Source of the DNA: Vibrio quintilis
GTDB lineage: Bacteria > Pseudomonadota > Gammaproteobacteria > Enterobacterales > Vibrionaceae
Reading direction: 5' to 3'
Assembly: GCF_024529975.1 (NCBI RefSeq)
Contig: NZ_AP024897.1
Span: forward strand, 3,968,001 to 4,032,000
Length of the DNA: 64,000 bases
Both the position numbers and the translations under genes were made by a program. The notes under the pieces are model-generated. The model was not told where the DNA came from. It saw only the letters and a list, made by a program, of their open reading frames with translations, and did no database searches. Shown here in pieces: positions 16,871-25,161 of the stretch (its first letter is position 1; each line of letters starts with the position of its first letter).

Positions 16871-17743
16871 TTATTCTGTGGCCTGATCGGTACGACTGCC
16901 GGCAAACAGCTGTGCCAGCTCAGTCATCACTAACCGCACCGGCGCAGACTGGGATGAAAGCTTAGAACTCAGCATCCACACATCCCGGCTGAGAATACTT
17001 TTCTGCGCCGCAGGTGCATTCACGCCCTGCGGAATACAGATCTGTGGCAGCAGAGCAATGCCATAGCCCTTCTCCGCTGCAATTTTTTGTGTCGTGACTG
17101 AATCAGACTGAAAACGGACCGACTGATGGCCGAACCGTTCAAGGAGATAACGGGCTTCCGGCAGATGAGCCAGCTCACTGGTATAAGTCACCAGATGAAC
17201 CTCCCGGCCAGAGAGCAAACGTTCCAGCCAGTAAGCATTGCTGTATAACACATAATCCAGCTGCCCTATTTTTCTGCACAGCGACTCCCCGCTTTCCGGC
17301 AGGTTCAGCCGCAGTGCAATATCGGCTTCTTTCTTCATCAGGCTGACATTACGGCTGGTGATATCAACTTCCAGCCTTAGATCCGGTGACTTCTTACATA
17401 ATGGTTTCAGGCCATCAATCACCAGATATTCTGCTAAAAATGAAACCATCGACACCACCACAGGTTTCCTGAACTGATTCTCAGGGAAAAAGTCAGATTC
17501 GAGCCCCTGAATCTGCTCGCGGATGTGATTGGTCTTATGATAAAGCACCAACCCTTCAACCGTTGGCTGATACCCACTCAGTGTCCGGTCAAACAGCTTC
17601 TGCCGGATCGCAGTTTCAAGCCTTTCGACTCGTCTTGAAACCGTCGCATAGTTTACATTGAGACGTTTCGCCGCAGCACTGACGGTTTCAGTTTCCACTA
17701 ACGCAATAAAAAAACGTAAGTCATCCCAGTTGATGTTATCCAT
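16871..17743 (-). CDS. LysR-family transcription regulator
   Basis: A 290-aa LysR regulator: winged HTH at 1-60 (MDNINWDDLRFFIALVETETVSAAAKRLNVNYATVSRRVERLE) and a substrate-binding-like effector domain. It is divergent from the isochorismatase-family gene at 17934, with one copy of the intergenic palindrome between them, and probably regulates that gene. It separates the two halves of the RNA-repair island and has no evident link to RNA repair. Confidence 0.92.
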   Translation of the reverse strand: MDNINWDDLRFFIALVETETVSAAAKRLNVNYATVSRRVERLETAIRQKLFDRTLSGYQPTVEGLVLYHKTNHIREQIQGLESDFFPENQFRKPVVVSMVSFLAEYLVIDGLKPLCKKSPDLRLEVDITSRNVSLMKKEADIALRLNLPESGESLCRKIGQLDYVLYSNAYWLERLLSGREVHLVTYTSELAHLPEARYLLERFGHQSVRFQSDSVTTQKIAAEKGYGIALLPQICIPQGVNAPAAQKSILSRDVWMLSSKLSSQSAPVRLVMTELAQLFAGSRTDQATE

Positions 17744-17859
17744 ACATCACCTATTCACGATATAAAATCAGCCCGTTTAAAAGACCCCGGACACCGCGCA
17801 AAAATGCACAACCCTTATGCAGCATTGCCTGATTACAGCAGCAGGTTCTTCGCATAAAT

Positions 17860-17898
17860 TATACCCGGCAACCAGAAGATGCAGGTTGCTTGGGTATA
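17860..17898. repeat. copy of the roughly 40-bp intergenic palindrome
   Basis: The right arm GGTTGCTTGGGTATA is intact; the left arm TATACCCGGCAACC has a few changes. Located 36 bp before the isochorismatase-family gene, so it could overlap its promoter. Confidence 0.75.
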
Positions 17899-17933
17899 AG
17901 TATATCGGTTAACTCTCACTATGGCGAAAAACA

Positions 17934-18542
17934 ATGAATCAATTCAATACATTACGCACCATTTCTGGTGTTTGTGAAAAAAATACCGACTGGGATCAGG
18001 CTGCTTTAATCTTAGTTGACTATCAAAATGAGTATACCCGCGGCATGCTGCCACTGGGAAAAGCAGGAACACAGGCAATCCATCAGGCTCAGACACTACT
18101 GAATTTTTGCCGTGAGCAAAATGTGCCAGTGTTTCACGTGGTACATCATGCTAAACCAGGTAGTGCAGTATTTAATCCGCAAACAGATATGGCCGACATT
18201 GTTGAGCCACTCACTCCGGCAGACAATGAAACAACAGTCATTAAATCAATGCCCAATTCATTTTTTAATACCGGGCTGGAAGCCCTGCTGAAAGCGACCG
18301 GCCGCAAAGAACTTGTGATCGCAGGGTTGATGAGCCATATGTGTGTGACAGCAACCACCATCCGGGCAACAGAGCTGGGATACACCAATGTGGTTTGTGC
18401 CGATGCCTGTGCTACCCGGGCACTCAAAGATGAAAACGGACAGGTTGTTGATGCTGCTTCTCTGCACCATGCTTCAATGGCAGCTTTAAGTGATCGCTAT
18501 GCCGCCATTCGTAACCTGGAACAGCTTCTTCCGTCCGGATAA
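17934..18542 (+). CDS. isochorismatase-family cysteine hydrolase
   Basis: A 202-aa single-domain hydrolase of the isochorismatase/nicotinamidase superfamily. The triad is visible: Asp in LILVDYQNEY (about residue 29), Lys in TVIKSMPNSFF (about 105), Cys in GLMSHMCVTATTIRATELGY (about 138). It may hydrolyse an amide or vinyl ether; the true substrate is open and no siderophore genes are near. Divergent LysR gene likely controls it. The ribosome site before the ATG is weak (GGCGAAAA). Confidence 0.9.
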   Translation: MNQFNTLRTISGVCEKNTDWDQAALILVDYQNEYTRGMLPLGKAGTQAIHQAQTLLNFCREQNVPVFHVVHHAKPGSAVFNPQTDMADIVEPLTPADNETTVIKSMPNSFFNTGLEALLKATGRKELVIAGLMSHMCVTATTIRATELGYTNVVCADACATRALKDENGQVVDAASLHHASMAALSDRYAAIRNLEQLLPSG

Positions 18543-18619
18543 AGACTCAGGCTTCAGACTGCTGACAAGCATAACCAATCAATTTTAGTGATCAGGTTCA
18601 CGGTGCAATATTTCAAAAC

Positions 18620-19897
18620 TCAACCGGGTTCACCTTCCTGAAAGCTGCCAAACCGGGCCAGTGTTTTACCGTTGTCTCCCACAACAATCATCCGGTGTGC
18701 TTCGGTGACGGACGGCCATTGCAGGCTCTTCAGCTGGTCATCAATCACAGCGCCACCCACCGTATACCGGCGGTTCCGATCATTGGCTTTCAGGCTGCTG
18801 ACATCCAGATGAAAGATTACCAGCGTCACCAGCGCACCATAAGCCCGGCCTGAGTCACACAAGATTTTCCGGTAATCAAGCCGGAGATTCGTTGCATCCC
18901 AAACCACATGCCGCCGTTTTGCCAGTGCGGCTTTCAGCCTGTCCCGCGCCAGATGCACGACCCGGCCGGGATCTTTCTGGCAGGTCCGGTCACCGTGAAT
19001 TTCAGCCCGGATTTCATCCAGAGAAATCAGCTGACAATCAGCCAGATGGGTTTGAATCCAGCTGGATTTCCCGCTTCCGCTGATCCCACACATCACGTAC
19101 AGATGACCATAAACGGAGGCTGCCCGGTAAGTCCGGGCGATGGCTTCTTCAGCCATCACGATATCCCCCCCGGCCAGCTCACTCACCGCATAGTTATCAA
19201 GATAGATCTGCTCACGCGGCGTATTTTTTACCTGAACAGCGGATAAAACGTCTGTCCGGGGATCGGCCACCTGCCATAACCCGTATTCCTGCGCAAACAT
19301 GGCGAACTGCTCCAGTATATCCAGCTGCGCTGCCTGATCGGCACATATCCGGCCCTGCATATCTGCCCGCTCAAGCCAGTACATGAGCTCTAAGTCCGTG
19401 TTCAAAGCCAGATGCAGATAGCGGCTGTAACCCTGATTTCTCACTACCAGTAACTTAGGCAGTTGATGAAACCCAACCAGGCCGAGAATCATCGTCACAA
19501 CTGAATAGTCCAGTGGTAAAGCCATCAGCTTGGGTGCCAGATAGCTCGCGCCCTGTTCTTCATGACCTGTCGCAGCGAGCCGCTCCACACCATGGAGCAG
19601 CTTTACCCGCGTCGTGACCGGCTTGGCGATATCATGCAGTAAAGCTGCCAGAATCAGGGCTTGTCGTTTGCTGCCGCTAAGATGTTTTGCCGGCCCGTCA
19701 AGTAACTGATACAAAGCATCCAGCACCATCGCCGTATGAATCGCGACATCACCTTCGCCATGCCATTCCGGCTCCTGTGGTGTGTCTGCAAAACGTTCAA
19801 GCCACGGGAAAAAGCGTCCCAGCCGGGACAGACATTCATCAAAGTCCGGGGTTTGATCCGCCGCCAAACCTTCAAGCCATAATTTCAATTCCCGCAT
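18620..19897 (-). CDS. HD phosphohydrolase-polynucleotide kinase fusion (RNA end-healing enzyme)
   Basis: A 425-aa two-domain protein. N-terminal HD domain: H54 in AIHTAMVLDAL, HD at 88-89 in ALLHDIAKP, a further His about 112. C-terminal kinase: P-loop GISGSGKS (about 271-278), LISLDEIR, and VVWDATNLRLDYRKIL (about 328), as in T4-Pnkp-type 5'-OH kinases. The natural reading is removal of a 2',3'-cyclic or 3' phosphate by the HD domain and 5' phosphorylation by the kinase, which prepares ends for the RNA ligase whose gene ends 4 nt before it. In T4 Pnkp the phosphatase belongs to another superfamily, so the HD role is inferred. Confidence 0.85.
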   Translation of the reverse strand: MRELKLWLEGLAADQTPDFDECLSRLGRFFPWLERFADTPQEPEWHGEGDVAIHTAMVLDALYQLLDGPAKHLSGSKRQALILAALLHDIAKPVTTRVKLLHGVERLAATGHEEQGASYLAPKLMALPLDYSVVTMILGLVGFHQLPKLLVVRNQGYSRYLHLALNTDLELMYWLERADMQGRICADQAAQLDILEQFAMFAQEYGLWQVADPRTDVLSAVQVKNTPREQIYLDNYAVSELAGGDIVMAEEAIARTYRAASVYGHLYVMCGISGSGKSSWIQTHLADCQLISLDEIRAEIHGDRTCQKDPGRVVHLARDRLKAALAKRRHVVWDATNLRLDYRKILCDSGRAYGALVTLVIFHLDVSSLKANDRNRRYTVGGAVIDDQLKSLQWPSVTEAHRMIVVGDNGKTLARFGSFQEGEPG

Positions 19898-19901
19898 TCT
19901 G

Positions 19902-20534
19902 TTACTCTCCTGTCAGACCATTCGGCACAATTTCCGCTTTCATCCAGTGCTCACCGGTCGAAACATGATTGCGCCGGACCCATTTTGCAACACTACGGCT
20001 GAAATCATCATAATGAAATGCATCCGCAAGCCGGACAACATAACCTTCCTGAGTCCGGGTATCCAGACCTTGCTGAATCTCCCGGATGGTGGCTTCACAC
20101 CAGATGCCCTGATACAAAACCGGCGGTGTTTGCAAACCTAAGCGTTCAAGAAATGCAACACTCTCTGACCAGCTCAGACACCAGTTATCCTGATCCCAGA
20201 CGGAAAAAGCCAGAAAGTAACTGGTCAGGTCATGGTAAGCAATCGAATGCTTTGCATACATATTTTCACCACAAATCCGCCAGCCTTCCGGGATTTGCCA
20301 GCCAATGCGTCCCTGTAATGCTTTCACCCAGGTCCGGGAAGGGTGAAACAGGCTGTCCATTGAGCGGGCATGAATGTAGTCCCGGTAAATTGTGGTATTC
20401 TCGCCATCCATTTTTTCAGTCACAACGACTTCTTTGCCGCTGAAACAGCTCAGCCGACGCTGAAACACATCATCATCAGTCGCCCCGCGGGACCATGGTA
20501 AATGCGGTGTTCTCGGGTATTTCATTCTCATCAT
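19902..20534 (-). CDS. ATP-dependent RNA ligase (Rnl2-like nucleotidyltransferase)
   Basis: A 210-aa minimal ligase core. Motif I KMDGEN (K41 as adenylylated Lys), motif III-like ICGENMYAKH, motif IV EGYVVR (about 173) and motif V AKWVRRN (about 188) are in order. No separate C-terminal domain is present, so it is shorter than T4 Rnl2. It should seal 5'-phosphate and 3'-OH RNA ends made by the HD-kinase next to it. AGGA stands before two adjacent ATGs (20534, 20531). SD for the next gene lies in its last codons, so translation is probably coupled. Confidence 0.85.
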   Translation of the reverse strand: MMRMKYPRTPHLPWSRGATDDDVFQRRLSCFSGKEVVVTEKMDGENTTIYRDYIHARSMDSLFHPSRTWVKALQGRIGWQIPEGWRICGENMYAKHSIAYHDLTSYFLAFSVWDQDNWCLSWSESVAFLERLGLQTPPVLYQGIWCEATIREIQQGLDTRTQEGYVVRLADAFHYDDFSRSVAKWVRRNHVSTGEHWMKAEIVPNGLTGE

Positions 20535-20544
20535 CTATTCCTCT

Positions 20545-20622
20545 TTATTGATTCATTTTGTCTTCGTGATGAATCAACACAGCATGACGCAATAACTCCC
20601 GGGCCTGTTCACCCGGAATCAT
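20545..20622 (-). CDS. possible 25-aa ORF between prfH and RNA ligase
   Basis: ATG at 20622 opens MIPGEQARELLRHAVLIHHEDKMNQ, ending 10 nt before the ligase start. The composition looks protein-like, but the ribosome site is poor (AAGG 10 nt upstream). It could be a decayed remnant or a spacer. Confidence 0.22.
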   Translation of the reverse strand: MIPGEQARELLRHAVLIHHEDKMNQ

Positions 20623-20690
20623 GTGCGAAGCGCCTTCAGTCGCTGTGTGATGATGGAATTACATAATCGGATCCTCTTTTTTTTCTTCAT

Positions 20691-21311
20691 TCATTTCTTT
20701 AAACAGAAGTGTTTGCCTTCAAAAATCCGGACCGGATTACCCCGTTCCAGACAATGGTGCTGTTGCCACCGGGCTTTGTCCCTGTGTTGCACCTTCTGCC
20801 TTTCTGCAACATGCAGTTTCTGCATCAGCAATAATTTCGCCAGCTTTTTATTGGCATGCTGGCTGCGTTCCGTTTCCACTCTGACACTGATTCCCGATGC
20901 AACGTGCGTCGCCCTTACAGCAGAATCAGTGGTATTCACGTGTTGTCCGCCCGCACCTGAAGCACGGCAAGTCTGAAAACATATCTCATCTTCCCGGCAA
21001 TGCTGTTCATCAGGTTCGAACATCTGCCCGTTGAAAAACCAGTTCTTACGCGGATGTTTTGGCCGGAAAGGACTGGGAGAAATCCACAACATGTTGCCCT
21101 GCCATTTTTCGGCAATGAGCTGGCAGCCATCTCCTTTCAACTCAATTAACACAGAGTGAAAGCAGCCATTTTTTCCGGCAGGTTCAGCTTCGATAAGCTG
21201 GCAGCTCACACCAGATGTCTTACACTGTTTTTCCAGTTGCTGCATCGCTAAACCAACTGCCATACAGCATTCCAGTGGTCCCTGACCGGCGGAGAGTTGT
21301 AGTAAAATCAT
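20691..21311 (-). CDS. prfH: PrfH, peptide chain release factor homologue for damaged ribosomes
   Basis: A 206-aa class-I release-factor-like protein with the hydrolysis motif GGQ (121-123, in ASGAGGQHVN) and a C-terminal basic tail (KARWQQHHCLERGNPVRIFEGK). The N-terminal codon-recognition region is replaced by a different short domain, as in PrfH. Published work describes PrfH releasing peptide from ribosomes cleaved in the 16S decoding centre, with an RtcB paralogue then resealing the rRNA. Its ATG overlaps the rtcB2 stop (ATGA at 21308-21311), so the two are translationally coupled. Confidence 0.93.
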   Translation of the reverse strand: MILLQLSAGQGPLECCMAVGLAMQQLEKQCKTSGVSCQLIEAEPAGKNGCFHSVLIELKGDGCQLIAEKWQGNMLWISPSPFRPKHPRKNWFFNGQMFEPDEQHCREDEICFQTCRASGAGGQHVNTTDSAVRATHVASGISVRVETERSQHANKKLAKLLLMQKLHVAERQKVQHRDKARWQQHHCLERGNPVRIFEGKHFCLKK

Positions 21312-22477
21312 GACAGTTTTCCTCCGCTGACCTGATGTCCTTTATCTGTTTTAAATGTCAGTACCGGCTTTAGCCGGGCCAGCCGGATAATCAACCCTGC
21401 ATTTTCCAGATCACTGACTACCGATTCACATTTTTTATAAGCCTGTGGCGCTTCATCATACAGCAGGGTTTTATCTTTACAGATCACCCGGCTGCCCAGT
21501 GCGGTTCGTTGTAAGTCACTCTGGCTATACTTGTGACTGAGCCGGCTCTGGCAGTCTCCGCGCTTCCATTTTCTCCCGGCGCCGTGTGCCAGCGAAAAAA
21601 GTCCGGCATCACTGTTCGTCGGTTTGACCAGATAAGTGTAATCCCCGCGGGAACCGGGAATCACCACAACTCCCTGATCTGACGGGGTCGCACCTTTGCG
21701 GTGAATCCATCCCGATACACCACGGAACTGTGCCGGAGAGACCAGGTTATGTGTCACATCCAGCACGCGTTCAGCCTTACCCCGTACCGCTTCAAGAAAA
21801 CGTAAAGCGATCAGTTCCCGGTTCAGTGCTGCCCAACGTACCGCTTCATTATGTTGCTGCAAATAATCAGCAAATCCATCGTCTAACGCCACTAACCCGT
21901 CATGGTTATAACGGCGTATCTGTTCCATCAGGATTTGCTGACCCAAGCCACGCGAACCGGAATGAACCAGTAGCTGGAGCTGCTTCGGATTCATGCCCAA
22001 GGCTGCAACATCTGCTTCACCGTAGATTTCATCCAGTTGCTGAAATTCAGCAAAATGATTTCCGCCACCAATCGTTCCCAGCGAAACATCAAAGTGACCG
22101 GGGCTGAGATTCAGTGCAAGTTGCCGTTCTGCGATATATGGCTGCCACGATGTTGATAATGGTGATGTGACGCCATTCAGCCGCTTTTCTGCCTTTTCCG
22201 GGGTAAATTTGCTGACCTTCAGGCTGGTTTGCCATAATCCCATCCCGCAGCCGATATCATTCCCCACCAGCGCCGGATAAATTCGTTCCCGGCTAAAAAA
22301 TGCAGCACCGACCGGATAACCGCGGCCCGGATGTAAATCCGGCATGCCGGTTACCGAAACCATGTCCGGCAGCTGTGCTGTTTTGTTCAGTTGTTCAATC
22401 GCCAGCCCTTCAATCCACGTCGACGCCGACGCAATCAGGGTAGCACGTTCAGAAATTGTCCGGACGATATTGCCCAT
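21308..22477 (-). CDS. rtcB: RtcB2, PrfH-linked RtcB-type RNA ligase
   Basis: A second, divergent RtcB of 389 aa. It keeps the metal and GMP-site motifs: GMPDLHPGRG, VGNDIGCGM, GGGNHFAEF, VHSGSRGLG, VTHNLV, SLAHGAGRKWKR with the guanylylated His. Its sequence differs strongly from the RtcB at 11098, so this is no recent duplication but a separate lineage. With PrfH it should repair 16S rRNA cut in the decoding centre. AGGA precedes two ATGs (22480, 22477); the second gives the common MGN start of this group. First gene of a four-gene unit (rtcB2, prfH, ligase, HD-kinase). Confidence 0.93.
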   Translation of the reverse strand: MGNIVRTISERATLIASASTWIEGLAIEQLNKTAQLPDMVSVTGMPDLHPGRGYPVGAAFFSRERIYPALVGNDIGCGMGLWQTSLKVSKFTPEKAEKRLNGVTSPLSTSWQPYIAERQLALNLSPGHFDVSLGTIGGGNHFAEFQQLDEIYGEADVAALGMNPKQLQLLVHSGSRGLGQQILMEQIRRYNHDGLVALDDGFADYLQQHNEAVRWAALNRELIALRFLEAVRGKAERVLDVTHNLVSPAQFRGVSGWIHRKGATPSDQGVVVIPGSRGDYTYLVKPTNSDAGLFSLAHGAGRKWKRGDCQSRLSHKYSQSDLQRTALGSRVICKDKTLLYDEAPQAYKKCESVVSDLENAGLIIRLARLKPVLTFKTDKGHQVSGGKLS

Positions 22478-22647
22478 CATCTTTTTCCTGTAAATATTTG
22501 GTTCAGATGTTGATCCGGAAAACCCAAACATTCTCAGACAAACAGGCGCAGTCAGAGCAATCCCAAAGCGTCATCTGGATGTAAATAGTTATCGGATCGA
22601 TATTGGCAGATCTGCCGGACAGGCAGAACAGGAAAAGCAGTGTTCTG

Positions 22648-22695
22648 CTATTGGGTGTCGGTGAGATCTGCAAAGGAAATCGAAATTGTCAGCAT
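22648..22695 (-). CDS. 15-codon leader ORF upstream of rtcB2
   Basis: GGAGG (22709-22705) stands 9 nt before an ATG that opens MLTISISFADLTDTQ and a TAG. A hairpin GCAGAACA/TGTTCTGC (22648-22641 and 22630-22623) begins at the stop codon, and a 12-bp palindrome GGCAGATCTGCC (22605-22616) follows. Such an arrangement suggests a translated leader that senses ribosome behaviour before rtcB2-prfH. It is not an amino-acid-run attenuator. Function is inferred from layout only. Confidence 0.4.
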   Translation of the reverse strand: MLTISISFADLTDTQ

Positions 22696-22738
22696 AATTT
22701 GTGTCCTCCGCAGTTAAATTGATAAAAAGTTGGCGCGG

Positions 22739-22767
22739 ATGCTAAAGGATGGCGAAAAAGAAGTCAA
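22739..22767 (-). promoter_or_regulatory. sigma-70 promoter of rtcB2-prfH operon
   Basis: On the minus strand TTGACT (22767-22762) and TAGCAT (22744-22739) are 17 bp apart, giving a start near 22732, 37 nt before the leader ORF. No sigma-54 site is seen here, in contrast with the rtcR-controlled operon. Confidence 0.55.
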
Positions 22768-22793
22768 CCCGAATTCTTTTTCGCCTCCTCCGG

Positions 22794-23777
22794 TCATTCA
22801 ACCGGCTTCACCAGATATGTCTTATGCTCGCGGATATAGGTCACGGCAGGAATGGACTGTCCGGAAGCCATCGCTTTCATTAAGGTGTAGCTTCCCTGCC
22901 CGAGTTGAAAATAATTGATCATCAGATAACCGTGCACCAGCCTTTTACTGAGCAATTGGCTATATTCAGATCTCATTCCGCCGATAGATAAAACCATCGT
23001 AATTTTACCGGCTTCAATTTCTTTTTTATAAGGTGCCACGACTTTTTTATAGGCTCTTGGATCAGCAATCAACCAGTTATCAATGGCAACAAAAACATCG
23101 ACATCCAGATGCTGCAGGGTAAACTCAAGTTGAGTAAGTGCCTGCTCGCTTCTTGCACCATTGTTCCACGGGCAACGGGCGACTTCCCGCCAGCCTTTAT
23201 GCCCATTCAGGCGCACCCCTTTTTCAAGCTTCTCTCCGCTCAGGCCCTGCCGTAACCCAAGTAATCGGTCCTCCATTTCAGCACGGTGCAAACCAAAAGA
23301 CGTCATAATACAAATGTTTCCGCCTCCGGGATGTAACCGTTTCACAACCTCAGCCAGATCCTCGCCCAGCGACAAATTATCAACACCAATATGCCCAATA
23401 CTGATATGACTGTTCTCTTCATCAAACGGAATATCGATCGTAATCAAAGGCAAGGGGCTGGATTCCAGGACTTCCGCGATCAAATCAGAGTGAGATACGG
23501 AAATACCGAGTGCTTTAAACCTTGCACTCTGCAGCGCTTCGTTTAAAACGCGTTTTTGGTAGCGTGGATGTCCGGAACCCGTCGCAGCAAGTGCCGCACA
23601 GTTATCATCGTTACGTGACGCCATTGCTTCACAGCCACGCCAGATTTCAAGGAGCGCCAGATCACTCAGGCTCTTTCCCACCAAACCATAAGTATCAGCC
23701 TTGCCACTCCCGCACATCAGCGGGAAAGCTATCAAAGCCATCAACAAATAACGGTTCAGAATATGAAACCCTGACAT
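22794..23777 (-). CDS. periplasmic substrate-binding protein (Peripla_BP_4-like)
   Basis: A 327-aa exported protein: signal peptide ending GSGKA (about 27), then a binding-protein fold with TYGLVGKSLSDLALLEIWRGCEAMA, HSDLIAEVLESSPLPLITIDIPFDEENSHISIGHIGVDN, LHPGGGNICIMTSFGLHRAEMEDRLLGLRQGL and DVDVFVAIDNWL. It resembles binding proteins used with two-component or chemotaxis receptors (TorT/LuxP-type layout) as much as transporter components. No permease or receptor gene adjoins. Cys residues at about 59, 155 and 202 could pair. Confidence 0.75.
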   Translation of the reverse strand: MSGFHILNRYLLMALIAFPLMCGSGKADTYGLVGKSLSDLALLEIWRGCEAMASRNDDNCAALAATGSGHPRYQKRVLNEALQSARFKALGISVSHSDLIAEVLESSPLPLITIDIPFDEENSHISIGHIGVDNLSLGEDLAEVVKRLHPGGGNICIMTSFGLHRAEMEDRLLGLRQGLSGEKLEKGVRLNGHKGWREVARCPWNNGARSEQALTQLEFTLQHLDVDVFVAIDNWLIADPRAYKKVVAPYKKEIEAGKITMVLSIGGMRSEYSQLLSKRLVHGYLMINYFQLGQGSYTLMKAMASGQSIPAVTYIREHKTYLVKPVE

Positions 23778-23852
23778 TCACCTGCTTCCTTTCTGGTTCT
23801 GTCCGTTAAGTATAGTCTTCTATTAACATTATTCTTATTTATACAACACACA

Positions 23853-23896
23853 GATGACATTCTCAGATGGCTATATACCCATCTGAGAATGTCATC
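23853..23896. repeat. perfect 18-bp inverted repeat
   Basis: GATGACATTCTCAGATGG (23853-23870) and its exact complement (23879-23896) flank an 8-bp spacer CTATATAC. It lies between the binding-protein gene and the gp25-like gene, in the path of the latter's transcript. No T-run follows on either strand, so it is not a standard terminator. Confidence 0.75.
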
Positions 23897-24029
23897 TTAT
23901 GAAACAGGTAAGATTCATGGCTGATCACAACTGAAAAGAAGTTTTGTCGGGGAAACAGGCAGAAACAACGGGATGGGTTAATCCGGAAAACACGGATGAA
24001 TCAATAAGATTTAATCATGAACAATGATT

Positions 24030-24431
24030 TTATTCAGATAATGGGAGACTAACTATATGATAGTGCAGACTATCTGTTTGCTTGATTGTATACCAGATAC
24101 TGATATCAACCATATTTCCACCCTGAGTAAAACACATCACCTGAACCTCATTGACATAAATTCTTGACTCAGCATTCAATAAAACACACCGGACAAAAAA
24201 TGCTATTTCATCTTTGAGTGCAATACGGCGAACACGGACATTATCCAAAACATAGCAGGGTTCACAATTCAGATAAGGAATACATCTTTCAGTCAAATAA
24301 GTCTGTAAAACATCATCAATCGATTGATTAATATCATGCTCACCGCAATGAAGATCCGGTAGCTGATGAACTGCGCCGGAACGGACCGTTGGAAACTTCC
24401 ATCCACCCTCAAGAAATTGACTATCTTCCAT
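24030..24431 (-). CDS. orphan GPW/gp25-like protein (contractile-tail baseplate wedge family)
   Basis: A 133-aa protein. The order of features matches gp25/GPW baseplate proteins: FLEGGWKFPTV near the start, HDINQSIDDVLQTYLTERCIPYL (the usual 'I..SI..lL.T..GERvm' segment), EPCYVLDNVRVRRIALKDEIAFFVRCVLL and ESRIYVNEVQVMC...ISIWYTIKQTDS. Gp25 forms the sheath-initiating wedge in phages, R-pyocins, eCIS and T6SS (TssE). No other tail gene lies near. AGGAG is 9 nt before the ATG at 24431, favouring it over 24455. The family call is by pattern and should be checked by profile search. Confidence 0.55.
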   Translation of the reverse strand: MEDSQFLEGGWKFPTVRSGAVHQLPDLHCGEHDINQSIDDVLQTYLTERCIPYLNCEPCYVLDNVRVRRIALKDEIAFFVRCVLLNAESRIYVNEVQVMCFTQGGNMVDISIWYTIKQTDSLHYHIVSLPLSE

Positions 24432-24591
24432 TGTGAAACTCTCCTGCCTGAACATCTTCCTTTTTCACTCATTATGAAACCTAGCACATTAAATGGCTTT
24501 TTCAAATTTCGGAGTAAAAACATCCGGCCAGAAGAAATAATAATGGAATCAAAATGATTTTATCTATTTATCAATAGATTGAGTTTATATC

Positions 24592-24631
24592 TATACCCAA
24601 GCAACCTGCATCTTCAGGTTGCTTGGGTATA
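24592..24631. repeat. perfect copy of the roughly 40-bp intergenic palindrome
   Basis: Two 17-bp arms, TATACCCAAGCAACCTG and its exact complement, flank CATCTT. This is the reference copy for the related repeats at 6983, 17860, 33528, 44958 and 46117. Confidence 0.9.
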
Positions 24632-25161
24632 GAACGTCTGATTTTTAGAAAGACAGAAAATTAATGCATTTTGAAAATAATAGATCGCATTTCCCCACAA
24701 ACAGAATATTATGCTAGTCATTAACCAAGTAACCACATTAATTAAGTGGATATAATTAACAATATTCCATATGGTTATTAATAATTCTAGAATAGTATAT
24801 AAAATAAACAGCTCTTATCAGAAAGACTCTATACCCGTTGCTTTCATGATAATTTTGCCATGAATTATCTCTCTTTTAAGTCTTTGTCTTTATTCAATAA
24901 CATCTCTCTTCATTGATACTTTATGTGATCAGTATCTCCTTCATTTGGACTCCAAATTCAAATAATAAAAAAAATAACTCCTTAAAAACAAAAATGAAAA
25001 TAAATACATGAGTTTATTAGATAAAATATTGTACAGCGCCTTTAAATTTATATATAACTCACTTTTGACATTCAGGACATATCACCTAATTTTATAGTGA
25101 GTAGTAACACAATAAACCAAGCGAATATACTACTCGTAAATTCAAATCAGTTGGAGGTCAC
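24632..25161. other. 530-bp AT-rich gap, no gene seen
   Basis: Very AT-rich non-coding DNA before a chemoreceptor gene. Apart from short imperfect inverted repeats (for example TTCATG...CATGAA at 24843-24864) I see no promoter I can defend, RNA gene or ORF. Confidence 0.5.

Noticed and set aside
22727..22745. Possible sigma-54 site (TTGGCGCGGATGC) near rtcB2
   Set aside because: GG and GC are only 7 bp apart, not 10, and it is on the wrong strand for rtcB2.
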